DNA from: Aquilonibacter sp963703325
GTDB taxonomy: Bacteria > Vulcanimicrobiota > Vulcanimicrobiia > Vulcanimicrobiales > Vulcanimicrobiaceae
DNA length: 64,000 nucleotides
NCBI GenBank assembly: GCA_963703325.1
Contig: OY969805.1
Location: forward strand, 868,001 to 932,000
Reading direction: 5' to 3'
The stretch's first letter is position 1. Each line of letters begins with the position of its first letter. Position numbers and translations under genes: made by a program. Below the pieces are notes generated by a model. That model ran no database searches. It was not told the DNA's origin and saw only the letters and a list, made by a program, of their open reading frames with translations. Below, piece after piece: positions 26,370 through 35,333 of this stretch.

Positions 26370-28265
26370 ATGCTCCCGATTTCCCTGCGCGCCGACGGGC
26401 GTCGAGCGCTCATCGTCGGCGGCGGAAACGTTGCGCGCCGCAAGGCCGAAGCGTTACTCGAGGCCGGCTTCGCCCTCACCGTCATCGCGCCGTCGATCGA
26501 CGCGCGACTGCGTGCACTATGTGAGCGCCCGGATAGCGTACTGCTCGAACGCGCCTATGCCGGCGGTGATTTGGGCGACGCCGCCATCGTGATTGCGGCG
26601 ACCGACCGGCCCGAGGTCAACGCGGCGGTCCTCGCCGATGCACGCGCAGCACGCGTTCTCTCGTGTGACGCGACGAATCCCGACGACGGCGACTTCATCA
26701 TGCAAACCACGGTTCGCATCGGCGAATTGACGTTTGCCATCGATTCAGGACGTAGCTCGCCCGCGTTTGCGCAGCGCATCGCACGTGAGCTGCGCGAACG
26801 ATTCGGCCCGCAATATAATGCGGCGGGGCGCACCCTCGCGCGCATGCGCACCTACGTACGCACGGTGCTCGACCCTCCACGACGCCGGGCGGTGATGCGC
26901 GAGCTTGCCGAACTTCCCATCGACGAACTCGCGCGCATGAATCCGGTGCAAGCGGAGCACTTGGTAGAAGAGACCGTCGAGCGCCTTTATCATCCCGAGC
27001 GTAGTGAGCGTCGAGGGACGAAGGTAACGTGCGCCTCGCGGGCTAGCGCGCTCGCAATGACGCAAGCGCGTCTGGTCGCGGCCGCGCTCGCGCAGCGCGG
27101 CATCGCAACCACGATCGAAACGATCACGACCACCGGCGATCGCGAACAGGATCGTCCGGTGAGCGAACTGGGCAGCGTCAACGTCTGGGTCAAGGAGCTC
27201 GAAGTCGCGCTGCTCGAGGGCCGCGCCGACTACGCGGTGCACTCGTGCAAGGATCTCCCGGGCGAGCTGGATCCCACGATGCAGCTGGCCGCGATCTCCG
27301 CGCGCGAAGACGCGCGCGATGCGTTCTGCAGCGAACGCTATACCAACTTCGATGCGCTGCCTGCGGGCGCCGTCGTCGGCACGTCGAGCGAGCGGCGCCG
27401 CGCACAGCTCCACGCGATGCGATCCGATTTGCGCTACGAGAGTCTGCGCGGTAACGTCGACACGCGGCTGCGCAAATTGCGCGATGGCCAATACGACGCG
27501 ATCGTGCTCGCCATGGCGGGTCTGCGCCGGCTCGGCATCGAGGCGACACACACCGTCCCGTTCGATCCGCACCGGATGGTACCGGCGGTCGCGCAGGGCG
27601 CGCTTGCGGTCGAAACGTTGGCGACTAACGACACCCTCACTGCCGAGTTATACGCGGCGGTCAACCACGAACCGACGCAGTGGTGCATCGAAGCAGAACG
27701 TGCGGTGCTGCGCGCGCTGCGCGCCGGATGCAGTGCACCCCTTGGAGTCCACGCACAGCTGGTCGGCGCGCTGATGACGATCGACGCCGCATTCTCGTTG
27801 GCCGACGGCACGATGCTGCGCGAGCACGTCGAGGGAGGCGTCGACTCGCCCGAAACCTCGCGCCGGCTGGGCATCCAGCTGGCCGCGGCACTCGCGACCG
27901 CGCGCGAGCGCCGCGCCCTCCCGCGCGTGCTCCTCGCGCGCACGCAGGAGCGCCCAAGCCGGATCGCCGCCGAGCTTCGCGGCCGCGGCGTCGAAGTGGT
28001 CGAGCTGCGCGAGGGAGAATCCGGCTCGGACCTGATGAACATGATTCCGCAGATGCTCCTCTTTCCGTCCAGCGGCTCAGTCGCGGCGGCTCGCCCCTAT
28101 CTCGATTGGCTGCGGGGCCAAGCGGTGCGTCCGCTCGTGGCCGCAATGGGACCGCAATCCGGCGCGGCGGCCAGCGAAGCGGGATTCGCGCCCGACATCG
28201 TCGCGCCCGAGGCTTCAATCGATGCGTTCGTAGCCGCCGTTGCGCAGCGGTTGCAAACACGATGA
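26370..28265 (+). CDS. hemC: Fusion: precorrin-2 dehydrogenase (Met8-like) - porphobilinogen deaminase - half uroporphyrinogen-III synthase
   Basis: A 631-residue protein with three parts. Residues 1-205 are a Met8/CysG-N NAD-binding module (ALIVGGGNVARRKAEALL; NPDDGDFIMQ; SGRSSPAFAQRIARELRERF), for siroheme synthesis. Residues about 215-510 are HemC, which joins four porphobilinogens; SRASALAMTQA and the dipyrromethane-cofactor Cys454 (RAGCSAPLG) are present. Residues about 515-631 look like only the C-terminal half of HemD (VLLARTQERPSRIAAELRGRGVEVVEL; FPSSGSVAAARPYL; AAMGPQSGAAASEAGF). A full HemD domain is in the cobA-hemD gene downstream. First gene of the tetrapyrrole operon; its stop overlaps hemB. 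Confidence 0.92.
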   Translation: MLPISLRADGRRALIVGGGNVARRKAEALLEAGFALTVIAPSIDARLRALCERPDSVLLERAYAGGDLGDAAIVIAATDRPEVNAAVLADARAARVLSCDATNPDDGDFIMQTTVRIGELTFAIDSGRSSPAFAQRIARELRERFGPQYNAAGRTLARMRTYVRTVLDPPRRRAVMRELAELPIDELARMNPVQAEHLVEETVERLYHPERSERRGTKVTCASRASALAMTQARLVAAALAQRGIATTIETITTTGDREQDRPVSELGSVNVWVKELEVALLEGRADYAVHSCKDLPGELDPTMQLAAISAREDARDAFCSERYTNFDALPAGAVVGTSSERRRAQLHAMRSDLRYESLRGNVDTRLRKLRDGQYDAIVLAMAGLRRLGIEATHTVPFDPHRMVPAVAQGALAVETLATNDTLTAELYAAVNHEPTQWCIEAERAVLRALRAGCSAPLGVHAQLVGALMTIDAAFSLADGTMLREHVEGGVDSPETSRRLGIQLAAALATARERRALPRVLLARTQERPSRIAAELRGRGVEVVELREGESGSDLMNMIPQMLLFPSSGSVAAARPYLDWLRGQAVRPLVAAMGPQSGAAASEAGFAPDIVAPEASIDAFVAAVAQRLQTR

Positions 28266-29236
28266 ATTCGCGTCCGCGGCGCCTGCGCCGCACGCCGGTG
28301 GTGCGCGCGATGATTCGCGAGCACGCGGTGCGCGTCGACGCGCTGGTCATGCCGATGTTCGTCGTCGCGCGCGAAAGCGACGCGGGGCCGATCTCGTCGA
28401 TGCCCGGGATTTCGCGCTTCACGCTGGAACAGGCCGTCGCCGAAGCACGGGAATTGTATGCGCTCGGCGTGCGTAGCGTGCTGCTCTTCGGCATTCCCGA
28501 CCGCAAGGATGCTATCGCGTCGAGCAATTACGATCCCAACGGGATCGTGCAGCGCACCATCGCCGCGATCAAAGCAGCCGTTCCGCAGATGTACGTGATT
28601 GCCGATCTGTGCAACTGCGAATACACCGATCACGGACACTGTGGGATCGTCGACGAACACGGTGACGTCGACAACGACAAGACGGTCGATCTGCTGGTGC
28701 GTACGGCGCTCACCTACGCGCAAGCCGGCGTTGACGTGATCGCGCCCTCCGATATGATGGACGGCCGCGTTGAAGCCCTGCGCGGTTCGCTCGACGCGCG
28801 CGGTTTCACGGCGGTGACGATCATGGCGTACAGCGCGAAGTACGCATCGGCCTTTTATGGGCCGTTTCGCGAAGCTGCCGACAGCACGCCGCAATTCGGC
28901 GATCGTCGTACCTATCAAATGGATCCGCCGAATGCACGCGAGGCAATGCGCGAGATATCGCTCGACATCGAAGAAGGCGCCGACGTCGTCATGATCAAGC
29001 CCGCACTTCCGTATCTCGACATCGTCCGGATGGCACGCGATACCTTCGACGTGCCGATTGCAGTCTATAACGTGAGCGGTGAATATTCGATGGTGCAAGC
29101 CGCAATCGAACGCGGATGGCTCGAACGCGATCGCACCATCGACGAACTTCTGGTTTCATTTGTCCGCGCGGGTGCCGACATCATCATCACCTACTTCGCA
29201 AAGGAGTACGCGCAACGTGCAGCCACACGTAGCTGA
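28262..29236 (+). CDS. hemB: Delta-aminolevulinic acid dehydratase (porphobilinogen synthase)
   Basis: Condenses two 5-aminolevulinate molecules to porphobilinogen. Schiff-base lysines are K193 (MAYSAKYASAFYGPFR) and K246 (VMIKPALPYLD). The zinc-type cysteine cluster DLCNCEYTDHGHCGI is present, so this is the Zn-dependent form. At 324 residues the length is normal. ATG 28262 overlaps the stop of the HemC fusion (ATGA), and mobA starts inside its 3' end. Confidence 0.96.
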   Translation: MNSRPRRLRRTPVVRAMIREHAVRVDALVMPMFVVARESDAGPISSMPGISRFTLEQAVAEARELYALGVRSVLLFGIPDRKDAIASSNYDPNGIVQRTIAAIKAAVPQMYVIADLCNCEYTDHGHCGIVDEHGDVDNDKTVDLLVRTALTYAQAGVDVIAPSDMMDGRVEALRGSLDARGFTAVTIMAYSAKYASAFYGPFREAADSTPQFGDRRTYQMDPPNAREAMREISLDIEEGADVVMIKPALPYLDIVRMARDTFDVPIAVYNVSGEYSMVQAAIERGWLERDRTIDELLVSFVRAGADIIITYFAKEYAQRAATRS

Positions 29237-29798
29237 TCTGACGATCGTCATTCTGGCGGGCGGGCGCGCCACGCGCTTTCCGGGCAAACTCGAGGCGGAC
29301 TTCGAGGGCGAGCCGCTTTTGGCGCACGTCTACCGCCAACTGCGCGAGATCGCGCCGGTCATGATTGCCGGTCGCGGCACGTTTTCCGATGCGTTGGATG
29401 CACTCCTCGAATGCCCGATCGTCGTCGATCGCTGGCCGGATCGCGGACCGCTCGGGGGTCTACTCTCGGCCGCGTATCAAACCAGCGCTGCGCGGATCTT
29501 TACGGTCGCCGGCGATGCGCCGCTGATTACCAGCGCGCTCGTCCAACAACTCCTCGAGGCGTGGAACGACGGCGACGAAGCCGTCGTGCCCGAACACGAC
29601 GGCCGGCTCGAGCCGCTCGCCGCGCTCTACCGTCGCGATGCGCTGGTCCGCGAGGCCTGGGATTGCCTCCACAGCGACGACCCGTCGATGCACGCGCTTC
29701 TCGCGCGCTTGCGCGTGCGCCGTGTCGCGTGCGATGCGCACGCCTTTGCGAATATCAACACGAGCGCGGATTCTTCGTTGTTGGCCGAGGCTCCGTGA
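29217..29798 (+). CDS. mobA: Molybdenum cofactor guanylyltransferase MobA-like
   Basis: Nucleotidyltransferase of 193 residues that probably adds GMP to molybdopterin to make the MGD cofactor. It has LAGGRATRFPGKLE (nucleotide loop; slightly different from the usual LAGGxSxRMGxDK), DRGPLGGL and VAGDAPLIT (metal-binding Asp). GTG 29217 has AAGGAG ten bases upstream; the longer upstream frame is a shadow of hemB. The formate dehydrogenase at 48 kb needs bis-MGD, which suits a MobA. It sits unexpectedly inside the heme operon between hemB and hemL. Confidence 0.82.
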   Translation: MQPHVADLTIVILAGGRATRFPGKLEADFEGEPLLAHVYRQLREIAPVMIAGRGTFSDALDALLECPIVVDRWPDRGPLGGLLSAAYQTSAARIFTVAGDAPLITSALVQQLLEAWNDGDEAVVPEHDGRLEPLAALYRRDALVREAWDCLHSDDPSMHALLARLRVRRVACDAHAFANINTSADSSLLAEAP

Positions 29799-31093
29799 AT
29801 TTCGAGCGCTCCATCTCCGCGTTTGCGCGCGCCAAAAATGTGATCGCCGGCGGCGTCAATTCGTCGGTGCGTGCGTTCAAAGCCGTCGGCGGGACGCCGA
29901 TCTTTATGAAGAGCGGCTCGGGCGCAATGATCGCCGACATCGATGGGCACGAGTTCATCGACTACGTGCTCTCGTGGGGTCCACTCATCCTCGGGCACGC
30001 ACATCCCGCCGTAGTCAGGGCGATTTCAGCGGCGGCGACGCGCGGCAGCTCGTTCGGAACACCGACCGAAGCTGAAAGCGAGCTTGCCGAACTGATTTGC
30101 GCGATGGTGCCGAGCGTCGAACGCGTGCGCTTCACATCGAGCGGCACCGAAGCGACGATGAGCGCGGTGCGGCTCGCGCGCGGCTACACGAGGCGCGATA
30201 AGATCGTGAAGTTTGCCGGCTGCTATCACGGTGCAGCCGATCCGTTCTTGATTTCGGCCGGCTCGAGCGCACTCACACTGGGCGTGCCGAACTCGCCCGG
30301 CGTTCCCAAGAGCGTTGCCGCCGACACGATCGTCATTCCGTACAACAACGCACAGGCGCTCGAAAACGCCTTCGCCGAATACGGATCGCAGATCGCCTGC
30401 GTGATTGTCGAGCCCTGTGTCGGCAACATGGGATTGGTCATCCCGCATGAAGGCTATCTCGCACGCTTGCGCGAGATCGCTACGCGCTACAAAGCGGTGC
30501 TGATTTTCGACGAAGTCTTGAGCGGTTTTCGCGTAGCGCGCGGCGGGATGCAAGAACGTACCGGGGTCGTCCCCGATCTCACTACGCTCGGCAAGGTCAT
30601 CGGCGGCGGATTGCCCGTTGGTGCGTTTGGCGGACGTGCCGAGATCATGGCCTACCTCACGCCCGACGGACCGGTCTTTCACGCCGGCACGCTCTCGGGC
30701 AATCCCCTCGCGATGGCCGCCGGAATCGCCACGCTCAAAATCGTGCGCGACGACGCGACGCTCTACGAACGCCTCGAAGTGCTCACCAAGCTCTTGACCG
30801 ACGGCTTGCACGAAATCTTCGACAAGCACGACGTGCCGCATCAAACCGCATACGCAGGTTCGACCTTCGGTTACTTCTTTGCCGCCGAGCCCGTCAGCGA
30901 TCTGGAGAGCGCGATGAAGTCAGACGTCGCTCTCTACGCGAAGTATTTCCACGCCATGCTCGACCGCGGTATCTACCTCGCGCCCTCGCAATTCGAGGCC
31001 GGCTTCGTCTCCAGCGCCCACACCACGCGCGACATCGAACGGACGCTTGCCGCCGCCGATTCGGCGCTTTCCGAGATCCGCGCCGCGGTCTGA
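29795..31093 (+). CDS. hemL: Glutamate-1-semialdehyde 2,1-aminomutase
   Basis: PLP enzyme that moves the amino group of glutamate-1-semialdehyde to form 5-aminolevulinate, the C5 route of heme synthesis. Motifs: GGVNSSVRAF near the N-terminus, SSGTEATMSAVRLARG, VIVEPCVGNMG, LIFDEVLSGFRV and the PLP lysine K267 in TLGKVIGGGLPVGAFGG. At 432 residues it is full length. The start is GTG in a GTGA overlap with mobA; its stop shares one base with the rex start. Confidence 0.96.
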   Translation: MNFERSISAFARAKNVIAGGVNSSVRAFKAVGGTPIFMKSGSGAMIADIDGHEFIDYVLSWGPLILGHAHPAVVRAISAAATRGSSFGTPTEAESELAELICAMVPSVERVRFTSSGTEATMSAVRLARGYTRRDKIVKFAGCYHGAADPFLISAGSSALTLGVPNSPGVPKSVAADTIVIPYNNAQALENAFAEYGSQIACVIVEPCVGNMGLVIPHEGYLARLREIATRYKAVLIFDEVLSGFRVARGGMQERTGVVPDLTTLGKVIGGGLPVGAFGGRAEIMAYLTPDGPVFHAGTLSGNPLAMAAGIATLKIVRDDATLYERLEVLTKLLTDGLHEIFDKHDVPHQTAYAGSTFGYFFAAEPVSDLESAMKSDVALYAKYFHAMLDRGIYLAPSQFEAGFVSSAHTTRDIERTLAAADSALSEIRAAV

Positions 31094-31734
31094 TGATCGA
31101 TCCGGCGATTCCCCGTCTCTACGCCTATCACCGGGCGTTGCGCGAAGCGGCCGCAGCAGGCAAGAGCACGATCACCTCTGGGGATCTGGCCGCCTTGCTG
31201 GGCCACACGATTTCGAGCACCCAGATCCGCAAGGACCTCTCCTCCTTGGGGCCGCTCGGCCGGCGCGGCCAGGGATATGCTATCAATCCGCTAGCTGAAC
31301 AGCTGGCCTGGGTCCTAGGATTAGAGCATGAGTGGCGGATCGCGATTGCCGGCTTCGGCTATCTCGGCCACGCACTCGCAACCTTCATTACTTCGCGTGA
31401 GTCACGATTTTGCGTCGCCGCTATCTTCGATCGATCGCCTTCGCTCATCGGTGGGGATTGGCAAGGGATCACGGTTGCGGACATCGATTCGATGGAACAT
31501 GATATTCAGCGCGCCGGCTGCAACATCGGCGTCATCGCGGTCCCGGCTCCCGCTGCGCAAGCGATCGCGCAGCGCATGGCGGCCGCCGGCATTCGGGCAA
31601 TTTTGAACTTCGCTCCGACGGTTCTGGACGTACGCGCGCCGGTGCTCGTGCGCAATGTCGATCTCGCGGGCGAACTCTCAATGCTCACCCACTGGCTCAC
31701 CGCGGCTGATGCCGACACGGAGGCAGAGGCCTAA
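31093..31734 (+). CDS. rex: Redox-sensing transcriptional repressor Rex
   Basis: Senses NADH/NAD+ and represses respiratory and fermentative genes when NADH is low. The N-terminal winged helix has IPRLYAYHRAL and the recognition element SSTQIRKDLSSLGPLGRRGQGY; a Rossmann domain follows with the NAD motif IAGFGYLGHAL. At 213 residues it is typical. It lies between hemL and hemA, as rex lies before hemA in Streptomyces, so heme synthesis is probably under its control. A Rex operator (TTGTGAANNNNNNTTCACAA type) was not found in the operon by eye. Confidence 0.93.
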   Translation: MIDPAIPRLYAYHRALREAAAAGKSTITSGDLAALLGHTISSTQIRKDLSSLGPLGRRGQGYAINPLAEQLAWVLGLEHEWRIAIAGFGYLGHALATFITSRESRFCVAAIFDRSPSLIGGDWQGITVADIDSMEHDIQRAGCNIGVIAVPAPAAQAIAQRMAAAGIRAILNFAPTVLDVRAPVLVRNVDLAGELSMLTHWLTAADADTEAEA

Positions 31735-31738
31735 TCTC

Positions 31739-33076
31739 ATGCCGTTAGTTTGTCTGGGCCTCTCGCATCACACCGCGCCGATTGAAGTGCGCGAACGCCA
31801 CGCCTTTCCGCCCTCGCGCGTCGTCGAGGCGCTCATCGCTTTGCGCGACTATTCCGCGGTGAAGGAAGCCGCGATGTTGCAGACCTGCGGCCGGCTCGAG
31901 ATCTATGCGGAACTCGACGACTACGAAGTCGGTGTTGGGCAATTGCGTTCGTTCCTCGGGAACTTCGGTCACGGTGCGGTGCGCGAACGCTACGATCTCG
32001 ATTCCTACCTCTATACGTTGCTCGGGCGCCAGGCGATCGAGCACCTCTTCCGCGTCGCGACCGGTCTGGACTCGATGCTGATCGGCGAGGCCGAGATCCT
32101 CGGCCAAGTGAAGGATGCGTACATTGCGGCCCAGCAGGCCAAGGCGCTCGGCAAGAGCTTGCACCGCTTGTTCCGGGAAGCGCTCAATGCCGGGAAGCAC
32201 GCGCGTTCGCAAACGCGGATCGGCGAAGAGTCGGCCTCGATCGCGACCGCTGCGATCGATGCTGCGAAGGCGCGCCTCGGACCACTCGACGGAAAGGCGG
32301 TCGTCGTCATCGGCGCGGGCAAGATGGGCCGCACCGCGGTGCGCCGCTTGCGCGATGAAGGCGCCCAACGGCTCATCGTCACCAATCGCACGATCTCGCG
32401 CGCACAAGAGCTGATTGCCGAAGTCGGCTTCGGCGAGGCGATTGAAATGCCGGGACTGGTCGATGCGCTCGCCGTTGCGGATATCGTCGTCACTTCCACC
32501 GGTGCGTCGCATTTCATCGTTACGCACGACAACGTCGCGCAGGCAATGGCGCGCAGGCTCGACCGTCCGCTCTTCATTATCGACATTGCGGTTCCGCGCG
32601 ACACCGATCCAACGGTGCGCGAACTTCCCGGCGTGACGCTGGTCGACGTCGACGGTTTGAAGACGGTGATCGACGAGAAACTCGAAGTGCGGCGTGAAGC
32701 GATCCCACAAGTCGAAGAGATCATCGAAGAGTTCATCGCGCGTTTCGGCGCGTGGTACCAGTCGCGGCTTGCCGTACCCGTCATTACCTCGCTCACGCAG
32801 AAAGCCGAAGCGATTCGCATGAGCGAACTCGCGCGGCTCTTCGGACGGTGCCCGGAACTCTCCGAGCGCGAGAAGATGCTGGTGACCGGCATGTCGATGA
32901 CGATCGTCTCGAAGTTCTTGCATTCGGTCGTGGTAAAGATTCGCGACAAGGCGACCAGCAATCATGCCGAAGTGATCGCGCACGCGCGCCTGCTCGACGA
33001 ACTCTTCGAGCTCGATCTCGCCGACCGCATGGCCGAACTCTTACCACCGGCCTACATTTCCGACGCGGATGAGTAA
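31739..33076 (+). CDS. hemA: Glutamyl-tRNA reductase
   Basis: Reduces glutamyl-tRNA to glutamate-1-semialdehyde with NADPH, the committed step of the C5 pathway. Catalytic Cys50 is present in LQTCGRLEIY (the usual TCNR reads TCGR). Further motifs are GLDSMLIGEAEILGQVKDAY, the NADP fold (VVVIGAGKMGRTAVRRL) and the C-terminal helical dimerisation domain. It has 445 residues. ATG 31739 follows rex by four bases. Together with hemL it makes 5-aminolevulinate for the rest of the operon. Confidence 0.96.
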   Translation: MPLVCLGLSHHTAPIEVRERHAFPPSRVVEALIALRDYSAVKEAAMLQTCGRLEIYAELDDYEVGVGQLRSFLGNFGHGAVRERYDLDSYLYTLLGRQAIEHLFRVATGLDSMLIGEAEILGQVKDAYIAAQQAKALGKSLHRLFREALNAGKHARSQTRIGEESASIATAAIDAAKARLGPLDGKAVVVIGAGKMGRTAVRRLRDEGAQRLIVTNRTISRAQELIAEVGFGEAIEMPGLVDALAVADIVVTSTGASHFIVTHDNVAQAMARRLDRPLFIIDIAVPRDTDPTVRELPGVTLVDVDGLKTVIDEKLEVRREAIPQVEEIIEEFIARFGAWYQSRLAVPVITSLTQKAEAIRMSELARLFGRCPELSEREKMLVTGMSMTIVSKFLHSVVVKIRDKATSNHAEVIAHARLLDELFELDLADRMAELLPPAYISDADE

Positions 33077-33081
33077 GAGCG

Positions 33082-34599
33082 GTGAGTAGTGGCCGTGTCG
33101 TCTTGGTCGGCGCGGGACCGGGCGATCCAGGCCTTCTCACCCTCCGCGCTGCCAACGCTCTTGCCGCCGCCGATGTTTTACTCTACGACGCGCTCGCCAG
33201 CGATCCGATCGTGGCGCTTGCGCCCGCGAGCTGCGAACGCATTTACGTCGGCAAGCGCGGAGGCGCGCACGAGATGCTCCAAAGCGAAATCGAGGCACTG
33301 ATGATCGCGCGCGCCCGCGACGGCAAGTACGTCGTGCGGCTCAAGGGCGGCGACCCCTTCGTGTTCGGTCGCGGCGGTGAAGAAGCGCAAGCACTCCACG
33401 AAGCCGGAATCCCCTTCGAAATCGTGCCCGGTATCAGCTCGGCGATCGCGGCGCCGGCGTATGCGGGCATTCCGGTGACGCACCGCGACATCAATCCCGT
33501 GCTGACCATCGCCACCGGCCACGAGGACCCAACCAAAGCGCTATCGACGCTCGACTGGGGCAAACTCGCCGACCCGCATCGAACGCTCGTGCTGCTGATG
33601 GCGATGGGAAATCTCGAGCAGATCTGTGCACGGTTGATCGAACACGGTCTACCTGCGCAAACGCCGGTCGCGGTCATCGCGAACGGGACGCGTCCGACGC
33701 AGCGCACCGTCACCGGAACCTTATCGACCATTGCGCAAGATGTACGCCGCGATGGCCTGAGCGCACCGGCAATCGTCGTCGTCGGTCAAGTCGTCACGCT
33801 GCGCGATCGTCTGCGCTGGTTCGATCGAATGCCGTTGTTCGGCAAGCGCATATTGATCACACGGCCCGCGCGTCAAGCAGCGGAGTTCGCGCGCGCACTG
33901 TACGCGCGCGGTGTCGAGCCGATCCTTGCGTCGACGATCGCGATCGTGCCGCCCGACGATGTGGCGGCGGCGCACCGTGCAATCGACGATCTCGCGAGCT
34001 ATCGTTGGGTCGTCTTCACCTCGCAAAACGGGGTCGAAGCATTTTTCGACCGTCTTGCCGCGCTCGACAGCGATGCGCGCTACCTCGGCGCAACGAAGGT
34101 CGCGGCGATCGGGGCCAAGACCGCGGAGCGCCTGCGCGAGTTCGGCGTTCGCGCCGACATTGTTCCGGCAGAGTTCGTGAGCGAAGAGATCGCTCGCGCA
34201 CTCATACAAGCCTCACATTCCGGCGACCGTATTTTGGTTTACCGCGCGCAAGAGGCGCGCGACGTGCTGCCCCAGATGCTCGAAGACGCCGGCCGTGTAC
34301 CGCACGTCGTTGCCGCGTACAAGACGGTCTTCGACGTCGATCCGGAATTCGCCGAGAAAGCCGAACGTGCCGACATCCTTACCTTTACCAGCGCAAGCAC
34401 GGTGCGCGGGTTCGTCGAGTTGCTCGGTGGTCAAGGTGCCGCGCGCGAAGTGGCGCGGGGTAAACTCATTGCCTGCATCGGGCCGATCACGGCCGAAGCC
34501 GCTGACGAATTCGGGTTGCACGTCGACGTCGTGGCCGACGTTTTTACTACCGATGGCCTGCTCGACGCGCTCGAGGCGCACCTCGCGCTGCTGGCTTGA
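33082..34599 (+). CDS. cobA-hemD: Fusion: uroporphyrinogen-III C-methyltransferase (CobA) and uroporphyrinogen-III synthase (HemD)
   Basis: A bifunctional protein of 505 residues. Residues 1-240 are SUMT/CobA, which methylates uroporphyrinogen III at C2 and C7: VVLVGAGPGDPGLLTLRA, YVGKRGG, VRLKGGDPFVFGRGGEE, VPGISSAIAAPAYAGIPVTHR. Residues about 255-505 are a full two-lobed HemD (RILITRPARQAAEFARAL; FTSQNGVEAFF; LTFTSASTVRGF). Such fusions are known from Firmicutes and Actinobacteria. GTG 33082 is six bases after hemA. The Met8-like partner needed for siroheme is in the HemC fusion. Confidence 0.95.
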   Translation: MSSGRVVLVGAGPGDPGLLTLRAANALAAADVLLYDALASDPIVALAPASCERIYVGKRGGAHEMLQSEIEALMIARARDGKYVVRLKGGDPFVFGRGGEEAQALHEAGIPFEIVPGISSAIAAPAYAGIPVTHRDINPVLTIATGHEDPTKALSTLDWGKLADPHRTLVLLMAMGNLEQICARLIEHGLPAQTPVAVIANGTRPTQRTVTGTLSTIAQDVRRDGLSAPAIVVVGQVVTLRDRLRWFDRMPLFGKRILITRPARQAAEFARALYARGVEPILASTIAIVPPDDVAAAHRAIDDLASYRWVVFTSQNGVEAFFDRLAALDSDARYLGATKVAAIGAKTAERLREFGVRADIVPAEFVSEEIARALIQASHSGDRILVYRAQEARDVLPQMLEDAGRVPHVVAAYKTVFDVDPEFAEKAERADILTFTSASTVRGFVELLGGQGAAREVARGKLIACIGPITAEAADEFGLHVDVVADVFTTDGLLDALEAHLALLA

Positions 34600-35303
34600 C
34601 AAAGATCGGCCTTTCGCGAAGCGGGGCGATTGCGGCTGCGTGCGTGGGCGCGGTCGTGCTCATTGCGGGAGGCTGGCCGGGCGTCGCGGTGCTGTTTGCC
34701 TTCTTCATTCCGTCCACGTTGTTGTCGCGCGTCGGTCGCGCGCGTAAACGCGCGCTCATCGACGTCGGCAAACTGGGCCCGCGCGACGCATGGCAAGTGT
34801 TGGCGAATGGCGGCGTCGCCGCGGTCGCGATCCTCGGCTCGCTGCGCTTCGGGGCACCGATGCTCGCGGCGTTTGCCGGCGCGTTAGCCGCGGCGTCGGC
34901 CGACACGTGGGCGACCGAGCTGGGCACGCTCGCCCAGGGCGCGCCGCGTTCGATCCTGACCTTTCGTCCACTTGCGACCGGGCTTTCAGGCGGCATCACC
35001 TGGCAGGGTTCGCTCGCGCAGGCCGGCGGTGCAGCGGTCGTCGCATTCACGGCAATGCTCGTGCACCTTGCGCCATTGTGGCCGGTGCTGCTCGGCGGGG
35101 TAATCGGCTCGATTGCCGACTCGGTCCTCGGCGCGACGTTGCAGACGCTTCGCTATTGCCCGCGCTGCGATCGCGACTGCGAAACGAATCCGCACGTTTG
35201 CGGTGCGCCGACCGTCGTGCGACGCGGCCTCGCGTGGTTCGAAAACGACGCGGTCAACTTTGCCGCAACGATCTGCGGCGCAGTCGTCGCCGCGCTCGTC
35301 TGA
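34596..35303 (+). CDS. DUF92 family membrane protein
   Basis: Membrane protein of 235 residues with about six helices. It has the DUF92 features VGKLGPRDAWQVLANGGVAA, ASADTWATELGTLA and PLATGLSGGITWQGSLAQ, and a Cys-containing loop (YCPRCDRDCETNPHVCG) that may bind metal. Plant relatives act in phytyl-phosphate metabolism, so a lipid/isoprenoid kinase role is possible here but not shown. The start is TTG in a TTGA overlap with the cobA-hemD stop, so it belongs to the heme operon by layout. Confidence 0.8.
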   Translation: MTKIGLSRSGAIAAACVGAVVLIAGGWPGVAVLFAFFIPSTLLSRVGRARKRALIDVGKLGPRDAWQVLANGGVAAVAILGSLRFGAPMLAAFAGALAAASADTWATELGTLAQGAPRSILTFRPLATGLSGGITWQGSLAQAGGAAVVAFTAMLVHLAPLWPVLLGGVIGSIADSVLGATLQTLRYCPRCDRDCETNPHVCGAPTVVRRGLAWFENDAVNFAATICGAVVAALV

Positions 35304-35333
35304 TTCTCAAGCCGCGAAAGGAATATAGCGGAC

